Of a stretch of DNA of 64,000 nucleotides, positions 54,888-63,948 are shown in pieces. Source of the stretch: Abelmoschus esculentus. Its lineage: Eukaryota; Streptophyta; Magnoliopsida; Malvales; Malvaceae. Below the pieces are notes generated by a model. That model was not told where the DNA came from, searched no databases, and worked only from the letters and a program-made list of their open reading frames with translations. Location of the stretch: NCBI GenBank assembly GCA_035048815.1, contig JAUCBN010000012.1:14262001-14326000 (forward strand), in the 5' to 3' direction. Numbering within the stretch: position 1 is the stretch's first letter; every line of letters begins with the position of its first letter. The translations under genes and the position numbers were made by a program.

Positions 54888-55052
54888 GTCAAGGAATGCA
54901 CGCTGAACGTACTAATAGGATCAACGGCGCGCGATTATGACTTGCGAGACTCTTTTAACATAAAAGCACGAGGGGGACGTACCGACAATCCGAACCAAAA
55001 ATTAACCAAAAACATTAAAAAAAAAATAGAGGGATAAAATCGAGTCGAAAAA

Positions 55053-55171
55053 GGGGTGCAACACGACGACTTCCCAAAAGGTCACCCATCCTAGTACTAC
55101 TCTCGCCCAAGCACGCTTAACTGCGGAGTTCTGATGGGATCCGGTGCATTAGAGCTGGTATGATCGCACCC
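55053..55171 (-). rRNA. 5S: 5S rRNA gene 195
   Basis: Differs: acgacgacttcccaaaagg; tagagctgg. Confidence 0.97.
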
Positions 55172-55336
55172 GTCAAGGAATGCGCGCTGAACGTACTAAT
55201 AGGATCAACGGCGCGCGATTATGACTTGCGAGACTCTTTTAACATAAAAGCACGAGGGGGGACGTACCGACAATCCGAACCAAAAATTAACTAAAAACAT
55301 TAAAAAATAATAGAGGGATAAAACCGAGTCGAAAAA

Positions 55337-55455
55337 GGGGTGCAACACGAGGACTTCCCAGGAGGTCACTCATCCAAGTACTACTCTCCCCCAAGCAAGC
55401 TTAACTGCGGTGTTCTGATGGGATGCGGTGCATTAGTGCTGGTATGATCGCACCC
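55337..55455 (-). rRNA. 5S: 5S rRNA gene 196, divergent
   Basis: Differs: cactcatccaag; ctcccccaagcaagctt; gcggtgttc; gatgcggtg (BamHI site lost). Confidence 0.95.
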
Positions 55456-55619
55456 GTCAAGGAATGCACGCTGAACGTACTAATAGGATCAACGGCGCGC
55501 GATTATGACTTGCGAGACTCTTTTAGCATAAAAGCACGAGGGGGACGTACCGACAATCCGAACCAAAAATTAACTAAAAACATTAAAAAAAAATAGAGGG
55601 ATAAAACCGAGTCGAAAAA

Positions 55620-55738
55620 GGGGTGCAACACGACGACTTCCCAAAAGGTCACCCATCCTAGTACTACTCTCGCCCAAGCACGCTTAACTGCGGAGTTCTG
55701 ATGGGATCCGGTGCATTAGAGCTGGTATGATCGCACCC
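55620..55738 (-). rRNA. 5S: 5S rRNA gene 197
   Basis: Same variants as gene 195. Confidence 0.97.
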
Positions 55739-55902
55739 GTCAAGGAATGCGCGCTGAACGTACTAATAGGATCAACGGCGCGCGATTATGACTTGCGAGA
55801 CTCTTTTAACATAAAAGCACGAGGGGGGACGTACCGACAATCCGAACCAAAAATTAACTAAAAACATTAAAAAAATTAGAGGCATAAAACCGAGTCGAAA
55901 AA

Positions 55903-56021
55903 GGGGTGCAACACGACGACTTCCCAAAAGGTCACCCATCCTAGTACTACTCTCGCCCAAGCACGCTTAACTGCAGAGTTCTGATGGGATCCGGTGCATT
56001 AGAGCTGGTATGATCGCACCC
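55903..56021 (-). rRNA. 5S: 5S rRNA gene 198
   Basis: As gene 195 plus ctgcagag. Spacer ttagaggcat. Confidence 0.97.
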
Positions 56022-56186
56022 GTCAAGGAATGCGCGCTGAACGTACTAATAGGATCAACGGCGCGCGATTATGACTTGCGAGACTCTTTTAACATAAAAG
56101 CACGAGGGGGGACGTACCGACAATCCGAACCAAAAATTAACTAAAAACATTAAAAAAAAATAGAGGCATAAAACCGAGTCGAAAAA

Positions 56187-56305
56187 GGGGTGCAACACGA
56201 GGACTTCCCAGGAGGTCACCCATCCTAGTACTACTCTCGCCCAAGCACGCTTCACTGCGGAGTTCTGATGGGATCCAGTGCATTAGTGCTGGTATGATCG
56301 CACCC
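56187..56305 (-). rRNA. 5S: 5S rRNA gene 199
   Basis: Differs: gcttcac; gatccagtgc. Spacer agaggcat. Confidence 0.97.
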
Positions 56306-56470
56306 GTTAAAGAATGCGCGCTGAACGTACTAATAGGATCAACGGCGCGCGATTATGACTTGCGAGACTCTTTTAACATAAAAGCACGAGGGGGACGTAC
56401 CGACAATCCGAACCAAAAATTAACCAAAAACATTAAAAAAAAAATAGAGGGATAAAATCGAGTCGAAAAA

Positions 56471-56589
56471 GGGGTGCAACACGACGACTTCCCAAAAGGT
56501 CACCCATCCTAGTACTACTCTCGCCCAAGCACGCTTAACTGCGGAGTTCTGATGGGATCCGGTGCATTAGAGCTGGTATGATCGCACCC
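56471..56589 (-). rRNA. 5S: 5S rRNA gene 200
   Basis: Same variants as gene 195. Confidence 0.97.
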
Positions 56590-56753
56590 GTCAAGGAATG
56601 CGCGCTGAACGTACTAATAGGATCAACGGCGCGCGATTATGACTTGCGAGACTCTTTTAACATAAAAGCACGAGGGGGGACGTACCGACAATCCGAACCA
56701 AAAATTAACTAAAAACATTAAAAAAAATAGAGGCATAAAACCGAGTCGAAAAA

Positions 56754-56872
56754 GGTGTGCAACATGAGGACTTCCCAGGAGGTCACCCATCCTAGTACTA
56801 CTCTCGCCCAAGCACGCTTAACTGCGGAATTCTGATGGGATCCGGTGCATTAGTGCTGGTATGATCGCACCC
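56754..56872 (-). rRNA. 5S: 5S rRNA gene 201
   Basis: Differs: ggtg; aacatgagg; gcggaattc. Confidence 0.97.
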
Positions 56873-57036
56873 GTTAAGGAATGCGCGCTGAACGTACTAA
56901 TAGGATCAACGGCGCGCGATTATGACTTGCGAGACTCTTTTAACATAAAAGCACGAGGGGGGACGTACCGACAATCCGAACCAAAAATTAACTAAAAACA
57001 TTAAAAAAAATAGAGGGATAAAACCGAGTCGAAAAA

Positions 57037-57154
57037 GGGGTGCAACACGAGGACTTCCCAGGAGGTCAACATCCTTGTACTACTCTCGCCCAAGCACGCT
57101 TAACTGCGGAGTTCTGATGGGATCCGGTGCATTAGTGCTGGTATGATCGCACCC
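57037..57154 (-). rRNA. 5S: 5S rRNA gene 202, C-box deletion
   Basis: 118 nt; caacatccttg. Confidence 0.95.
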
Positions 57155-57319
57155 GTCAAGGAATGCGCGCTGAACGTACTAATAGGATCAACGGCGCGCG
57201 ATTATGACTTGCGAGACTCTTTTAACATAAAAGCACGAGGGGGGACGTACCGACAATCCGAACCAAAAATTAACTAAAAACATTAAAAAAAAATAGAGGG
57301 ATAAAACCGAGTCGAAAAA

Positions 57320-57437
57320 GGGGTGCAACACGAGGACTTCCCAGGAGGTCAACATCCTAGTACTACTCTCTCCCAAGCACGCTTAACTGCGGAGTTTTGA
57401 TGGGATCCGGTGCATTAGTGTTGGTATGATCGCACCC
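57320..57437 (-). rRNA. 5S: 5S rRNA gene 203, C-box deletion
   Basis: 118 nt; caacatcc; ctctcccaag; gttttgatg; gtgttgg. Confidence 0.95.
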
Positions 57438-57601
57438 GTCAAGGAATGCGCGCTGAACGTACTAATAGGATCAACGGCGCGCGATTATGACTTGCGAGAC
57501 TCTTTTAACATAAAAGCACGAGGGGGGACGTACCGACAATCCGAACCAAAAATTAACTAAAAACATTAAAAAAAATAGAGGGATAAAACCGAGTCGAAAA
57601 A

Positions 57602-57720
57602 GGGGTGCAACACGAGGACTTCCCAGGAGGTCACCCATCCTAGTACTACTCTCGCCCAAGCACGCTTAACTGCGAAGTTCTGATGGGATCCGGTGCATTA
57701 GTGCTGGTATGATCGCACCC
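57602..57720 (-). rRNA. 5S: 5S rRNA gene 204
   Basis: Differs: gcgaag. Upstream spacer ggggcgacg. Confidence 0.97.
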
Positions 57721-57884
57721 GTCAAGGAATGCGCGCTGAACGTACTAATAGGATCAACGGCGCGCGATTATGACTTGCGAGACTCTTTTAACATAAAAGC
57801 ACGAGGGGCGACGTACCGACAATCCGAACCAAAAATTAACTAAAAACATTAAAAAAAAATAGAGTGATAAAACCGAGTCGAAAA

Positions 57885-58003
57885 AGGGTGCAACACGAGG
57901 ACTTCCCAGGAGGTCACCCATCCTAGTACTACTCTCGCCCAAGCACGCTTAACTACGGAGTTCTGATGGGATCCGGTGCATTAGTGCTGGTATGATCGCA
58001 CCC
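57885..58003 (-). rRNA. 5S: 5S rRNA gene 205
   Basis: Differs: aagggtgc; actacgg. Spacer gagtgat. Confidence 0.96.
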
Positions 58004-58167
58004 GTTAAGGAATGCGCGCTGAACGTACTAATAGGATCAACGGCGCGCGATTATGACTTGCGAGACTCTTTTAACATAAAAGCACGAGGGGGGACGTACC
58101 GACAATCCGAACCAAAAATTAACTAAAAACATTAAAAAAAATAGAGGGATAAAACCGAGTCGAAAAA

Positions 58168-58285
58168 GGGGTGCAAGACGAGGACTTCCCAGGAGGTCAA
58201 CATCCTTGTACTACTCTCGCCCAAGCACGCTTAACTGCGGAGTTCTGATGGGATCCGGTGCATTAGTGCTGGTATGATCGCACCC
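58168..58285 (-). rRNA. 5S: 5S rRNA gene 206, C-box deletion
   Basis: 118 nt; caacatccttg; gcaagacg. Confidence 0.95.
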
Positions 58286-58449
58286 GTCAAGGAATGCGCG
58301 CTGAACGTACTAATAGGATCAACGGCGCGCGATTATGACTTGCGAGACTCTTTTAACATAAAAGCACGAGGGGGGACGTACCGACAATCCGAACCAAAAA
58401 TTAACTAAAAACATTAAAAAAAATAGAGGGATAAAACCGAGTCGAAAAA

Positions 58450-58567
58450 GGGGTGCAACACGAGGACTTCCCAGGAGGTCAACATCCTAGTACTACTCTC
58501 GCCCAAGCACGCTTAACTGCGGAGTTCTGATGGGATCCGGTGCATTAGTGCTGGTATGATCGCACCC
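58450..58567 (-). rRNA. 5S: 5S rRNA gene 207, C-box deletion
   Basis: 118 nt; caacatcc only. Confidence 0.95.
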
Positions 58568-58697
58568 GTCAAGGAATGCGCGCTGAACGTACTAATAGGA
58601 TCAACGGCGCGCGATTATGACTTGCGAGACTCTTTTAACATAAAAGCACGAGGGGGGACGTACCGACAATCCGAACCAAAAATTAACTAAAAACATT

Positions 58698-58706
58698 AAA
58701 AAAAAA
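58698..58706 (-). terminator. Secondary T-tract, possible backup terminator
   Basis: Sense run of about 9 T starting 27 nt beyond the gene, present in every unit with length varying from about 7 to 11. It could stop Pol III readthrough. That role is inferred from position only. Confidence 0.55.
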
Positions 58707-58727
58707 TAGAGGGATAAAACCGAGTCG

Positions 58728-58732
58728 AAAAA
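58728..58732 (-). terminator. Pol III T5 terminator, representative
   Basis: Sense T5 directly after nt 119. Present in most units; T4 in genes 2, 25, 105, 108, 130, 133 and 168; T6 or T7 where the last C of the gene has become T; broken in gene 160. Confidence 0.9.
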
Positions 58733-58754
58733 GGGGTGCAACACGAGGACTTCC

Positions 58755-58772
58755 CAGGAGGTCACCCATCCT
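58755..58772 (-). promoter_or_regulatory. Internal control region, C box
   Basis: Gene nt 80-97 of gene 208, core GGATGGGTGACC, the main TFIIIA contact element of 5S genes. In this array the G triplet at nt 85-87 is altered in many units: caacatcc (deletion plus substitution), caaccatcc (G87 to T) and cacacatcc (G86 to T) on the plus strand. Confidence 0.8.
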
Positions 58773-58787
58773 AGTACTACTCTCGCC

Positions 58788-58802
58788 CAAGCACGCTTAA
58801 CT
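58788..58802 (-). promoter_or_regulatory. Internal control region, A box
   Basis: Gene nt 50-64 of gene 208, the expected place of the 5S A box, bound via TFIIIC/TFIIIA. Common array variants here are gctgaac, gcttcac, gcttgac and gcttagctg on the plus strand. Confidence 0.75.
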
Positions 58803-58851
58803 GCGGAGTTCTGATGGGATCCGGTGCATTAGTGCTGGTATGATCGCACCC

Positions 58852-58881
58852 GTCAAGGAATGCGCGCTGAACGTACTAATA
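58852..58881 (-). promoter_or_regulatory. 5S upstream promoter, representative copy
   Basis: Upstream element of gene 208, repeated in every unit. On the sense strand: C at -1 (58852), GC at -12/-11 (58862-58863), TATA-like TATTAG at -30 to -25 (58876-58881). Spacing agrees with plant 5S promoters described in Arabidopsis (TATA-like near -28, GC at -12, C at -1), where they set start site and efficiency. The TATA-like element is TATTAG rather than TATATA. Confidence 0.85.
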
Positions 58882-58888
58882 GGATCAA

Positions 58889-58897
58889 CGGCGCGCG
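58889..58897 (-). other. CpG-rich spacer block, representative
   Basis: Plus-strand cggcgcgcg at -38 to -46 from the gene start. It is intact in nearly all units although CpG sites inside the genes often show C-to-T type changes. Rare exceptions include gcgtgcg near 25458 and gacgcacg near 46438 and 47568. Confidence 0.6.
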
Positions 58898-59016
58898 ATT
58901 ATGACTTGCGAGACTCTTTTAACATAAAAGCACGAGGGGGGACGTACCGACAATCCGAACCAAAAATTAACTAAAAACATTAAAAAAAAATAGAGGGATA
59001 AAACCGAGTCGAAAAA

Positions 59017-59134
59017 GGGGTGCAACACGAGGACTTCCCAGGAGGTCAACATCCTAGTACTACTCTCGCCCAAGCACGCTTAACTGCGGAGTTCTGATGG
59101 GATCCGGTGCATTAGTGCTGGTATGATCGCACCC
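59017..59134 (-). rRNA. 5S: 5S rRNA gene 209, C-box deletion
   Basis: 118 nt; caacatcc only. Counterpart of gene 192. Confidence 0.95.
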
Positions 59135-59299
59135 GTCAAGGAATGCGCGCTGAACGTACTAATAGGATCAACGGCGCGCGATTATGACTTGCGAGACTCT
59201 TTTAACATAAAAGCACGAGGGGGGACGTACCGACAATCCGAACCAAAAATTAACTAAAAACATTAAAAAAAAATAGAGGGATAAAACCGAGTCGAAAAA

Positions 59300-59418
59300 G
59301 GGGTGCAACACGAGGACTTCCCAGGAGGTCACCCATCCTAGTACTACTCTCGCCCAAGCACGCTTGACTGCGAAGTTCTGATGGGATCCGGTGCATTAGT
59401 GCTGGTATGATCGCACCC
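59300..59418 (-). rRNA. 5S: 5S rRNA gene 210
   Basis: Copy of gene 193, with aggataaacgg upstream. Confidence 0.97.
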
Positions 59419-59583
59419 GTTAAGGAATGCGCGCTGAACGTACTAATAGGATAAACGGCGCGCGATTATGACTTGCGAGACTCTTTTAACATAAAAGCAC
59501 GAGGGGCGACGTACCGACAATCCGAACCAAAAATTAACTAAAAACATTAAAAAAAAATAGAGTGATAAAACCGAGTCGAAAAA

Positions 59584-59702
59584 AGGGTGCAACACAAGGA
59601 CTTCCCAGGAGGTCACCCATCCTAGTACTACACTCGCCCAAGCACGCTTAACTACGGATTTCTGATGGGATCCGGTGCATTAGTGCTGGTATGATCGCAC
59701 CC
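59584..59702 (-). rRNA. 5S: 5S rRNA gene 211
   Basis: Copy of gene 194. Confidence 0.96.
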
Positions 59703-59867
59703 GTCAAGGAATGCACGCTGAACGTACTAATAGGATCAACGGCGCGCGATTATGACTTGCGAGACTCTTTTAACATAAAAGCACGAGGGGGACGTACCGA
59801 CAATCCGAACCAAAAATTAACCAAAAACATTAAAAAAAAAATAGAGGGATAAAATCGAGTCGAAAAA

Positions 59868-59986
59868 GGGGTGCAACACGACGACTTCCCAAAAGGTCAC
59901 CCATCCTAGTACTACTCTCGCCCAAGCACGCTTAACTGCGAAGTTCTGATGGGATCCGGTGCATTAGAGCTGGTATGATCGCACCC
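59868..59986 (-). rRNA. 5S: 5S rRNA gene 212
   Basis: Copy of gene 195 plus gcgaag. Confidence 0.97.
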
Positions 59987-60151
59987 GTCAAGGAATGCGC
60001 GCTGAACGTACTAATAGGATCAACGGCGCGCGATTATGACTTGCGAGACTCTTTTAACATAAAAGCACGAGGGGGGACGTACCGACAATCCGAACCAAAA
60101 ATTAACTAAAAACATTAAAAAATAATAGAGGGATAAAACCGAGTCGAAAAA

Positions 60152-60270
60152 GGGGTGCAACACGAGGACTTCCCAGGAGGTCACTCATCCAAGTACTACT
60201 CTCCCCCAAGCAAGCTTAACTGCGGTGTTCTGATGGGATGCGGTGCATTAGTGCTGGTATGATCGCACCC
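60152..60270 (-). rRNA. 5S: 5S rRNA gene 213, divergent
   Basis: Copy of gene 196. Confidence 0.95.
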
Positions 60271-60434
60271 GTCAAGGAATGCACGCTGAACGTACTAATA
60301 GGATCAACGGCGCGCGATTATGACTTGCGAGACTCTTTTAACATAAAAGCACGAGGGGGACGTACCGACAATCCGAACCAAAAATTAACTAAAAACATTA
60401 AAAAAAAATAGAGGGATAAAACCGAGTCGAAAAA

Positions 60435-60553
60435 GGGGTGCAACACGACGACTTCCCAAAAGGTCACCCATCCTAGTACTACTCTCGCCCAAGCACGCTT
60501 AACTGCGGAGTTCTGATGGGATCCGGTGCATTAGAGCTGGTATGATCGCACCC
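60435..60553 (-). rRNA. 5S: 5S rRNA gene 214
   Basis: Copy of gene 197. Confidence 0.97.
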
Positions 60554-60717
60554 GTCAAGGAATGCGCGCTGAACGTACTAATAGGATCAACGGCGCGCGA
60601 TTATGACTTGCGAGACTCTTTTAACATAAAAGCACGAGGGGGGACGTACCGACAATCCGAACCAAAAATTAACTAAAAACATTAAAAAAATTAGAGGCAT
60701 AAAACCGAGTCGAAAAA

Positions 60718-60836
60718 GGGGTGCAACACGACGACTTCCCAAAAGGTCACCCATCCTAGTACTACTCTCGCCCAAGCACGCTTAACTGCAGAGTTCTGAT
60801 GGGATCCGGTGCATTAGAGCTGGTATGATCGCACCC
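60718..60836 (-). rRNA. 5S: 5S rRNA gene 215
   Basis: Copy of gene 198; upstream CpG block reads gacgcgcg. Confidence 0.97.
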
Positions 60837-61000
60837 GTCAAGGAATGCGCGCTGAACGTACTAATAGGATCAACGACGCGCGATTATGACTTGCGAGACT
60901 CTTTTAACATAAAAGCACGAGGGGGGACGTACCGACAATCCGAACCAAAAATTAACTAAAAACATTAAAAAAAAATAGAGCATAAAACCGAGTCGAAAAA

Positions 61001-61119
61001 GGGGTGCAACACGAGGACTTCCCAGGAGGTCACCCATCCTAGTACTACTCTCGCCCAAGCACGCTTCACTGCGGAGTTCTGATGGGATCCGGTGCATTAG
61101 TGCTGGTATGATCGCACCC
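61001..61119 (-). rRNA. 5S: 5S rRNA gene 216
   Basis: Copy of gene 199 but with consensus gatccggtgc; spacer agagcat is shortened. Confidence 0.97.
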
Positions 61120-61283
61120 GTTAAAGAATGCGCGCTGAACGTACTAATAGGATCAACGGCGCGCGATTATGACTTGCGAGACTCTTTTAACATAAAAGCA
61201 CGAGGGGGACGTACCGACAATCCGAACCAAAAATTAACCAAAAACATTAAAAAAAAATAGAGGGATAAAATCGAGTCGAAAAA

Positions 61284-61402
61284 GGGGTGCAACACGACGA
61301 CTTCCCAAAAGGTCACCCATCCTAGTACTACTCTCGCCCAAGCACGCTTAACTGCGGAGTTCTGATGGGATCCGGTGCATTAGAGCTGGTATGATCGCAC
61401 CC
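61284..61402 (-). rRNA. 5S: 5S rRNA gene 217
   Basis: Copy of gene 200. Confidence 0.97.
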
Positions 61403-61566
61403 GTCAAGGAATGCGCGCTGAACGTACTAATAGGATCAACGGCGCGCGATTATGACTTGCGAGACTCTTTTAACATAAAAGCACGAGGGGGGACGTACCG
61501 ACAATCCGAACCAAAAATTAACTAAAAACATTAAAAAAAATAGAGGGATAAAACCGAGTCGAAAAA

Positions 61567-61685
61567 GGTGTGCAACATGAGGACTTCCCAGGAGGTCACC
61601 CATCCTAGTACTACTCTCGCCCAAGCACGCTTAACTGCGGAATTCTGATGGGATCCGGTGCATTAGTGCTGGTATGATCGCACCC
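61567..61685 (-). rRNA. 5S: 5S rRNA gene 218
   Basis: Copy of gene 201; spacer gagggat instead of gaggcat. Confidence 0.97.
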
Positions 61686-61849
61686 GTTAAGGAATGCGCG
61701 CTGAACGTACTAATAGGATCAACGGCGCGCGATTATGACTTGCGAGACTCTTTTAACATAAAAGCACGAGGGGGGACGTACCGACAATCCGAACCAAAAA
61801 TTAACTAAAAACATTAAAAAAAATAGAGGGATAAAACCGAGTCGAAAAA

Positions 61850-61967
61850 GGGGTGCAACACGAGGACTTCCCAGGAGGTCAACATCCTTGTACTACTCTC
61901 GCCCAAGCACGCTTAACTGCGGAGTTCTGATGGGATCCGGTGCATTAGTGCTGGTATGATCGCACCC
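61850..61967 (-). rRNA. 5S: 5S rRNA gene 219, C-box deletion
   Basis: Copy of gene 202. Confidence 0.95.
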
Positions 61968-62132
61968 GTCAAGGAATGCGCGCTGAACGTACTAATAGGA
62001 TCAACGGCGCGCGATTATGACTTGCGAGACTCTTTTAACATAAAAGCACGAGGGGGGACGTACCGACAATCCGAACCAAAAATTAACTAAAAACATTAAA
62101 AAAAAATAGAGGGATAAAACCGAGTCGAAAAA

Positions 62133-62250
62133 GGGGTGCAACACGAGGACTTCCCAGGAGGTCAACATCCTAGTACTACTCTCTCCCAAGCACGCTTAAC
62201 TGCGGAGTTTTGATGGGATCCGGTGCATTAGTGTTGGTATGATCGCACCC
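62133..62250 (-). rRNA. 5S: 5S rRNA gene 220, C-box deletion
   Basis: Copy of gene 203. Confidence 0.95.
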
Positions 62251-62414
62251 GTCAAGGAATGCGCGCTGAACGTACTAATAGGATCAACGGCGCGCGATTA
62301 TGACTTGCGAGACTCTTTTAACATAAAAGCACGAGGGGGGACGTACCGACAATCCGAACCAAAAATTAACTAAAAACATTAAAAAAAATAGAGGGATAAA
62401 ACCGAGTCGAAAAA

Positions 62415-62533
62415 GGGGTGCAACACGAGGACTTCCCAGGAGGTCACCCATCCTAGTACTACTCTCGCCCAAGCGCGCTTAACTGCGAAGTTCTGATGGG
62501 ATCCGGTGCATTAGTGCTGGTATGATCGCACCC
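62415..62533 (-). rRNA. 5S: 5S rRNA gene 221
   Basis: Copy of gene 204 plus caagcgcgctt. Confidence 0.97.
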
Positions 62534-62697
62534 GTCAAGGAATGCGCGCTGAACGTACTAATAGGATCAACGGCGCGCGATTATGACTTTCGAGACTCTT
62601 TTAACATAAAAGCACGAGGGGCGACGTACCGACAATCCGAACCAAAAATTAACTAAAAACATTAAAAAAAAATAGAGTGATAAAACCGAGTCGAAAA

Positions 62698-62816
62698 AGG
62701 GTGCAACACGAGGACTTCCCAGGAGGTCACCCATCCTAGTACTACTCTCGCCCAAGCACGCTTAACTACGGAGTTCTGATGGGATCCGGTGCATTAGTGC
62801 TGGTATGATCGCACCC
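62698..62816 (-). rRNA. 5S: 5S rRNA gene 222
   Basis: Copy of gene 205. Confidence 0.96.
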
Positions 62817-62980
62817 GTTAAGGAATGCGCGCTGAACGTACTAATAGGATCAACGGCGCGCGATTATGACTTGCGAGACTCTTTTAACATAAAAGCACGA
62901 GGGGGGACGTACCGACAATCCGAACCAAAAATTAACTAAAAACATTAAAAAAAATAGAGGGATAAAACCGAGTCGAAAAA

Positions 62981-63098
62981 GGGGTGCAAGACGAGGACTT
63001 CCCAGGAGGTCAACATCCTTGTACTACTCTCGCCCAAGCACGCTTAACTGCGGAGTTCTGATGGGATCCGGTGCATTAGTGCTGGTACGATCGCACCC
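62981..63098 (-). rRNA. 5S: 5S rRNA gene 223, C-box deletion
   Basis: Copy of gene 206 plus gtacgatcg. Confidence 0.95.
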
Positions 63099-63263
63099 GT
63101 CAAGGAATGCGCGCTGAACGTACTAATAGGATCAACGGCGCGCGATTATGACTTGCGAGACTCTTTTAACATAAAAGCACGAGGGGGGACGTACCGACAA
63201 TCCGAACCAAAAATTAACTAAAAACATTAAAAAAAAATAGAGGGATAAAACCGAGTCGAAAAA

Positions 63264-63381
63264 GGGGTGCAACACGAGGACTTCCCAGGAGGTCAACATC
63301 CTAGTACTACTCTCGCCCAAGCACGCTTAACTGCGGAGTTCTGATGGGATCCGGTGCATTAGTGCTGGTATGATCGCACCC
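63264..63381 (-). rRNA. 5S: 5S rRNA gene 224, C-box deletion
   Basis: Copy of gene 207. Confidence 0.95.
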
Positions 63382-63546
63382 GTCAAGGAATGCGCGCTGA
63401 ACGTACTAATAGGATCAACGGCGCGCGATTATGACTTGCGAGACTCTTTTAACATAAAAGCACGAGGGGGGACGTACCGACAATCCGAACCAAAAATTAA
63501 CTAAAAACATTAAAAAAAAATAGAGGGATAAAACCGAGTCGAAAAA

Positions 63547-63665
63547 GGGGTGCAACACGAGGACTTCCCAGGAGGTCACCCATCCTAGTACTACTCTCGC
63601 CCAAGCACGCTTAACTGCGAAGTTCTGATGGGATCCGGTGCATTAGTGCTGGTATGATCGCACCC
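63547..63665 (-). rRNA. 5S: 5S rRNA gene 225
   Basis: Differs: gcgaag; upstream ggaaagcgcg and ggggcgacg. Resembles gene 204 or 221 rather than gene 208. Confidence 0.97.
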
Positions 63666-63829
63666 GTTAAGGAAAGCGCGCTGAACGTACTAATAGGATC
63701 AACGGCGCGCGATTATGACTTGCGAGACTCTTTTAACATAAAAGCACGAGGGGCGACGTACCGACAATCCGAACCAAAAATTAACTAAAAACATTAAAAA
63801 AAAATAGAGTGATAAAACCGAGTCGAAAA

Positions 63830-63948
63830 AGGGTGCAACACGAGGACTTCCCAGGAGGTCACCCATCCTAGTACTACTCTCGCCCAAGTACGCTTAACTA
63901 CGGAGTTCTGATGGGATCCGGTGCATTAGTGCTGGTATGATCGCACCC
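63830..63948 (-). rRNA. 5S: 5S rRNA gene 226
   Basis: Differs: aagggtgc; caagtacgctt; actacgg. Last complete gene; its promoter (63949-63978) is inside the window. Confidence 0.97.

Larger units (their letters stand above)
58568..58732 (-). other. 5S intergenic spacer, representative
   Basis: Spacer of 165 bp between genes 207 and 208; the same spacer separates all genes. In sense order after the gene: T5, a short CGACTCGG segment, TTTTATCCCTCTA, a poly-T tract, AT-rich sequence, a C6 tract (C5 in some units), TCGTGCTTTTATGTTAAAAG, a CpG-rich GCGCGC segment, then the promoter of the next gene. No second gene and no long internal subrepeats are seen. The C6/C5 tract and poly-T account for most of the length variation. 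Confidence 0.9.
54037..58851 (-). repeat. 17-unit block, copy 1 (genes 192-208)
   Basis: A 4.8 kb block of 17 units repeated in the same order by genes 209-225. Private markers include aggataaacgg, actacactcg with ggatttc, cactcatccaag with ctcccccaag, ttagaggcat, gcggaattc, and ctctcccaag with gtgttgg. Confidence 0.88.
58733..58851 (-). rRNA. 5S: 5S rRNA gene 208 (consensus copy)
   Basis: Reference copy for this annotation: 119 nt, no departures from the array consensus. Sense strand begins GGGTGCGATCATACCAGCAC and ends GTTGCACCCC. The BamHI site is at nt 30-35, the A box at nt 50-64, the intermediate element near nt 67-72 and the C box at nt 80-97. Helix I can form between nt 1-6 (GGGTGC) and nt 113-118 (GCACCC). 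The upstream side has C at -1, GC at -12/-11 and TATTAG at -30 to -25. The 3' end runs directly into a T5 terminator. With all expected signals intact it is likely a functional gene. Its counterpart at the same place in the next 17-unit block is gene 225, which differs. Confidence 0.98.
58852..63546 (-). repeat. 17-unit block, copy 2 (genes 209-224)
   Basis: Tandem copy at an offset of 4813-4815 bp. Differences seen include agagcat (60979) for agaggcat, gagggat (61543) for gaggcat, gcgcgctt (62476), gactttcgag (62586) and gtacgatcg (63087). Similarity ends near gene 225, which carries gcgaag and is followed by a ggggcgacg spacer instead. Confidence 0.85.
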
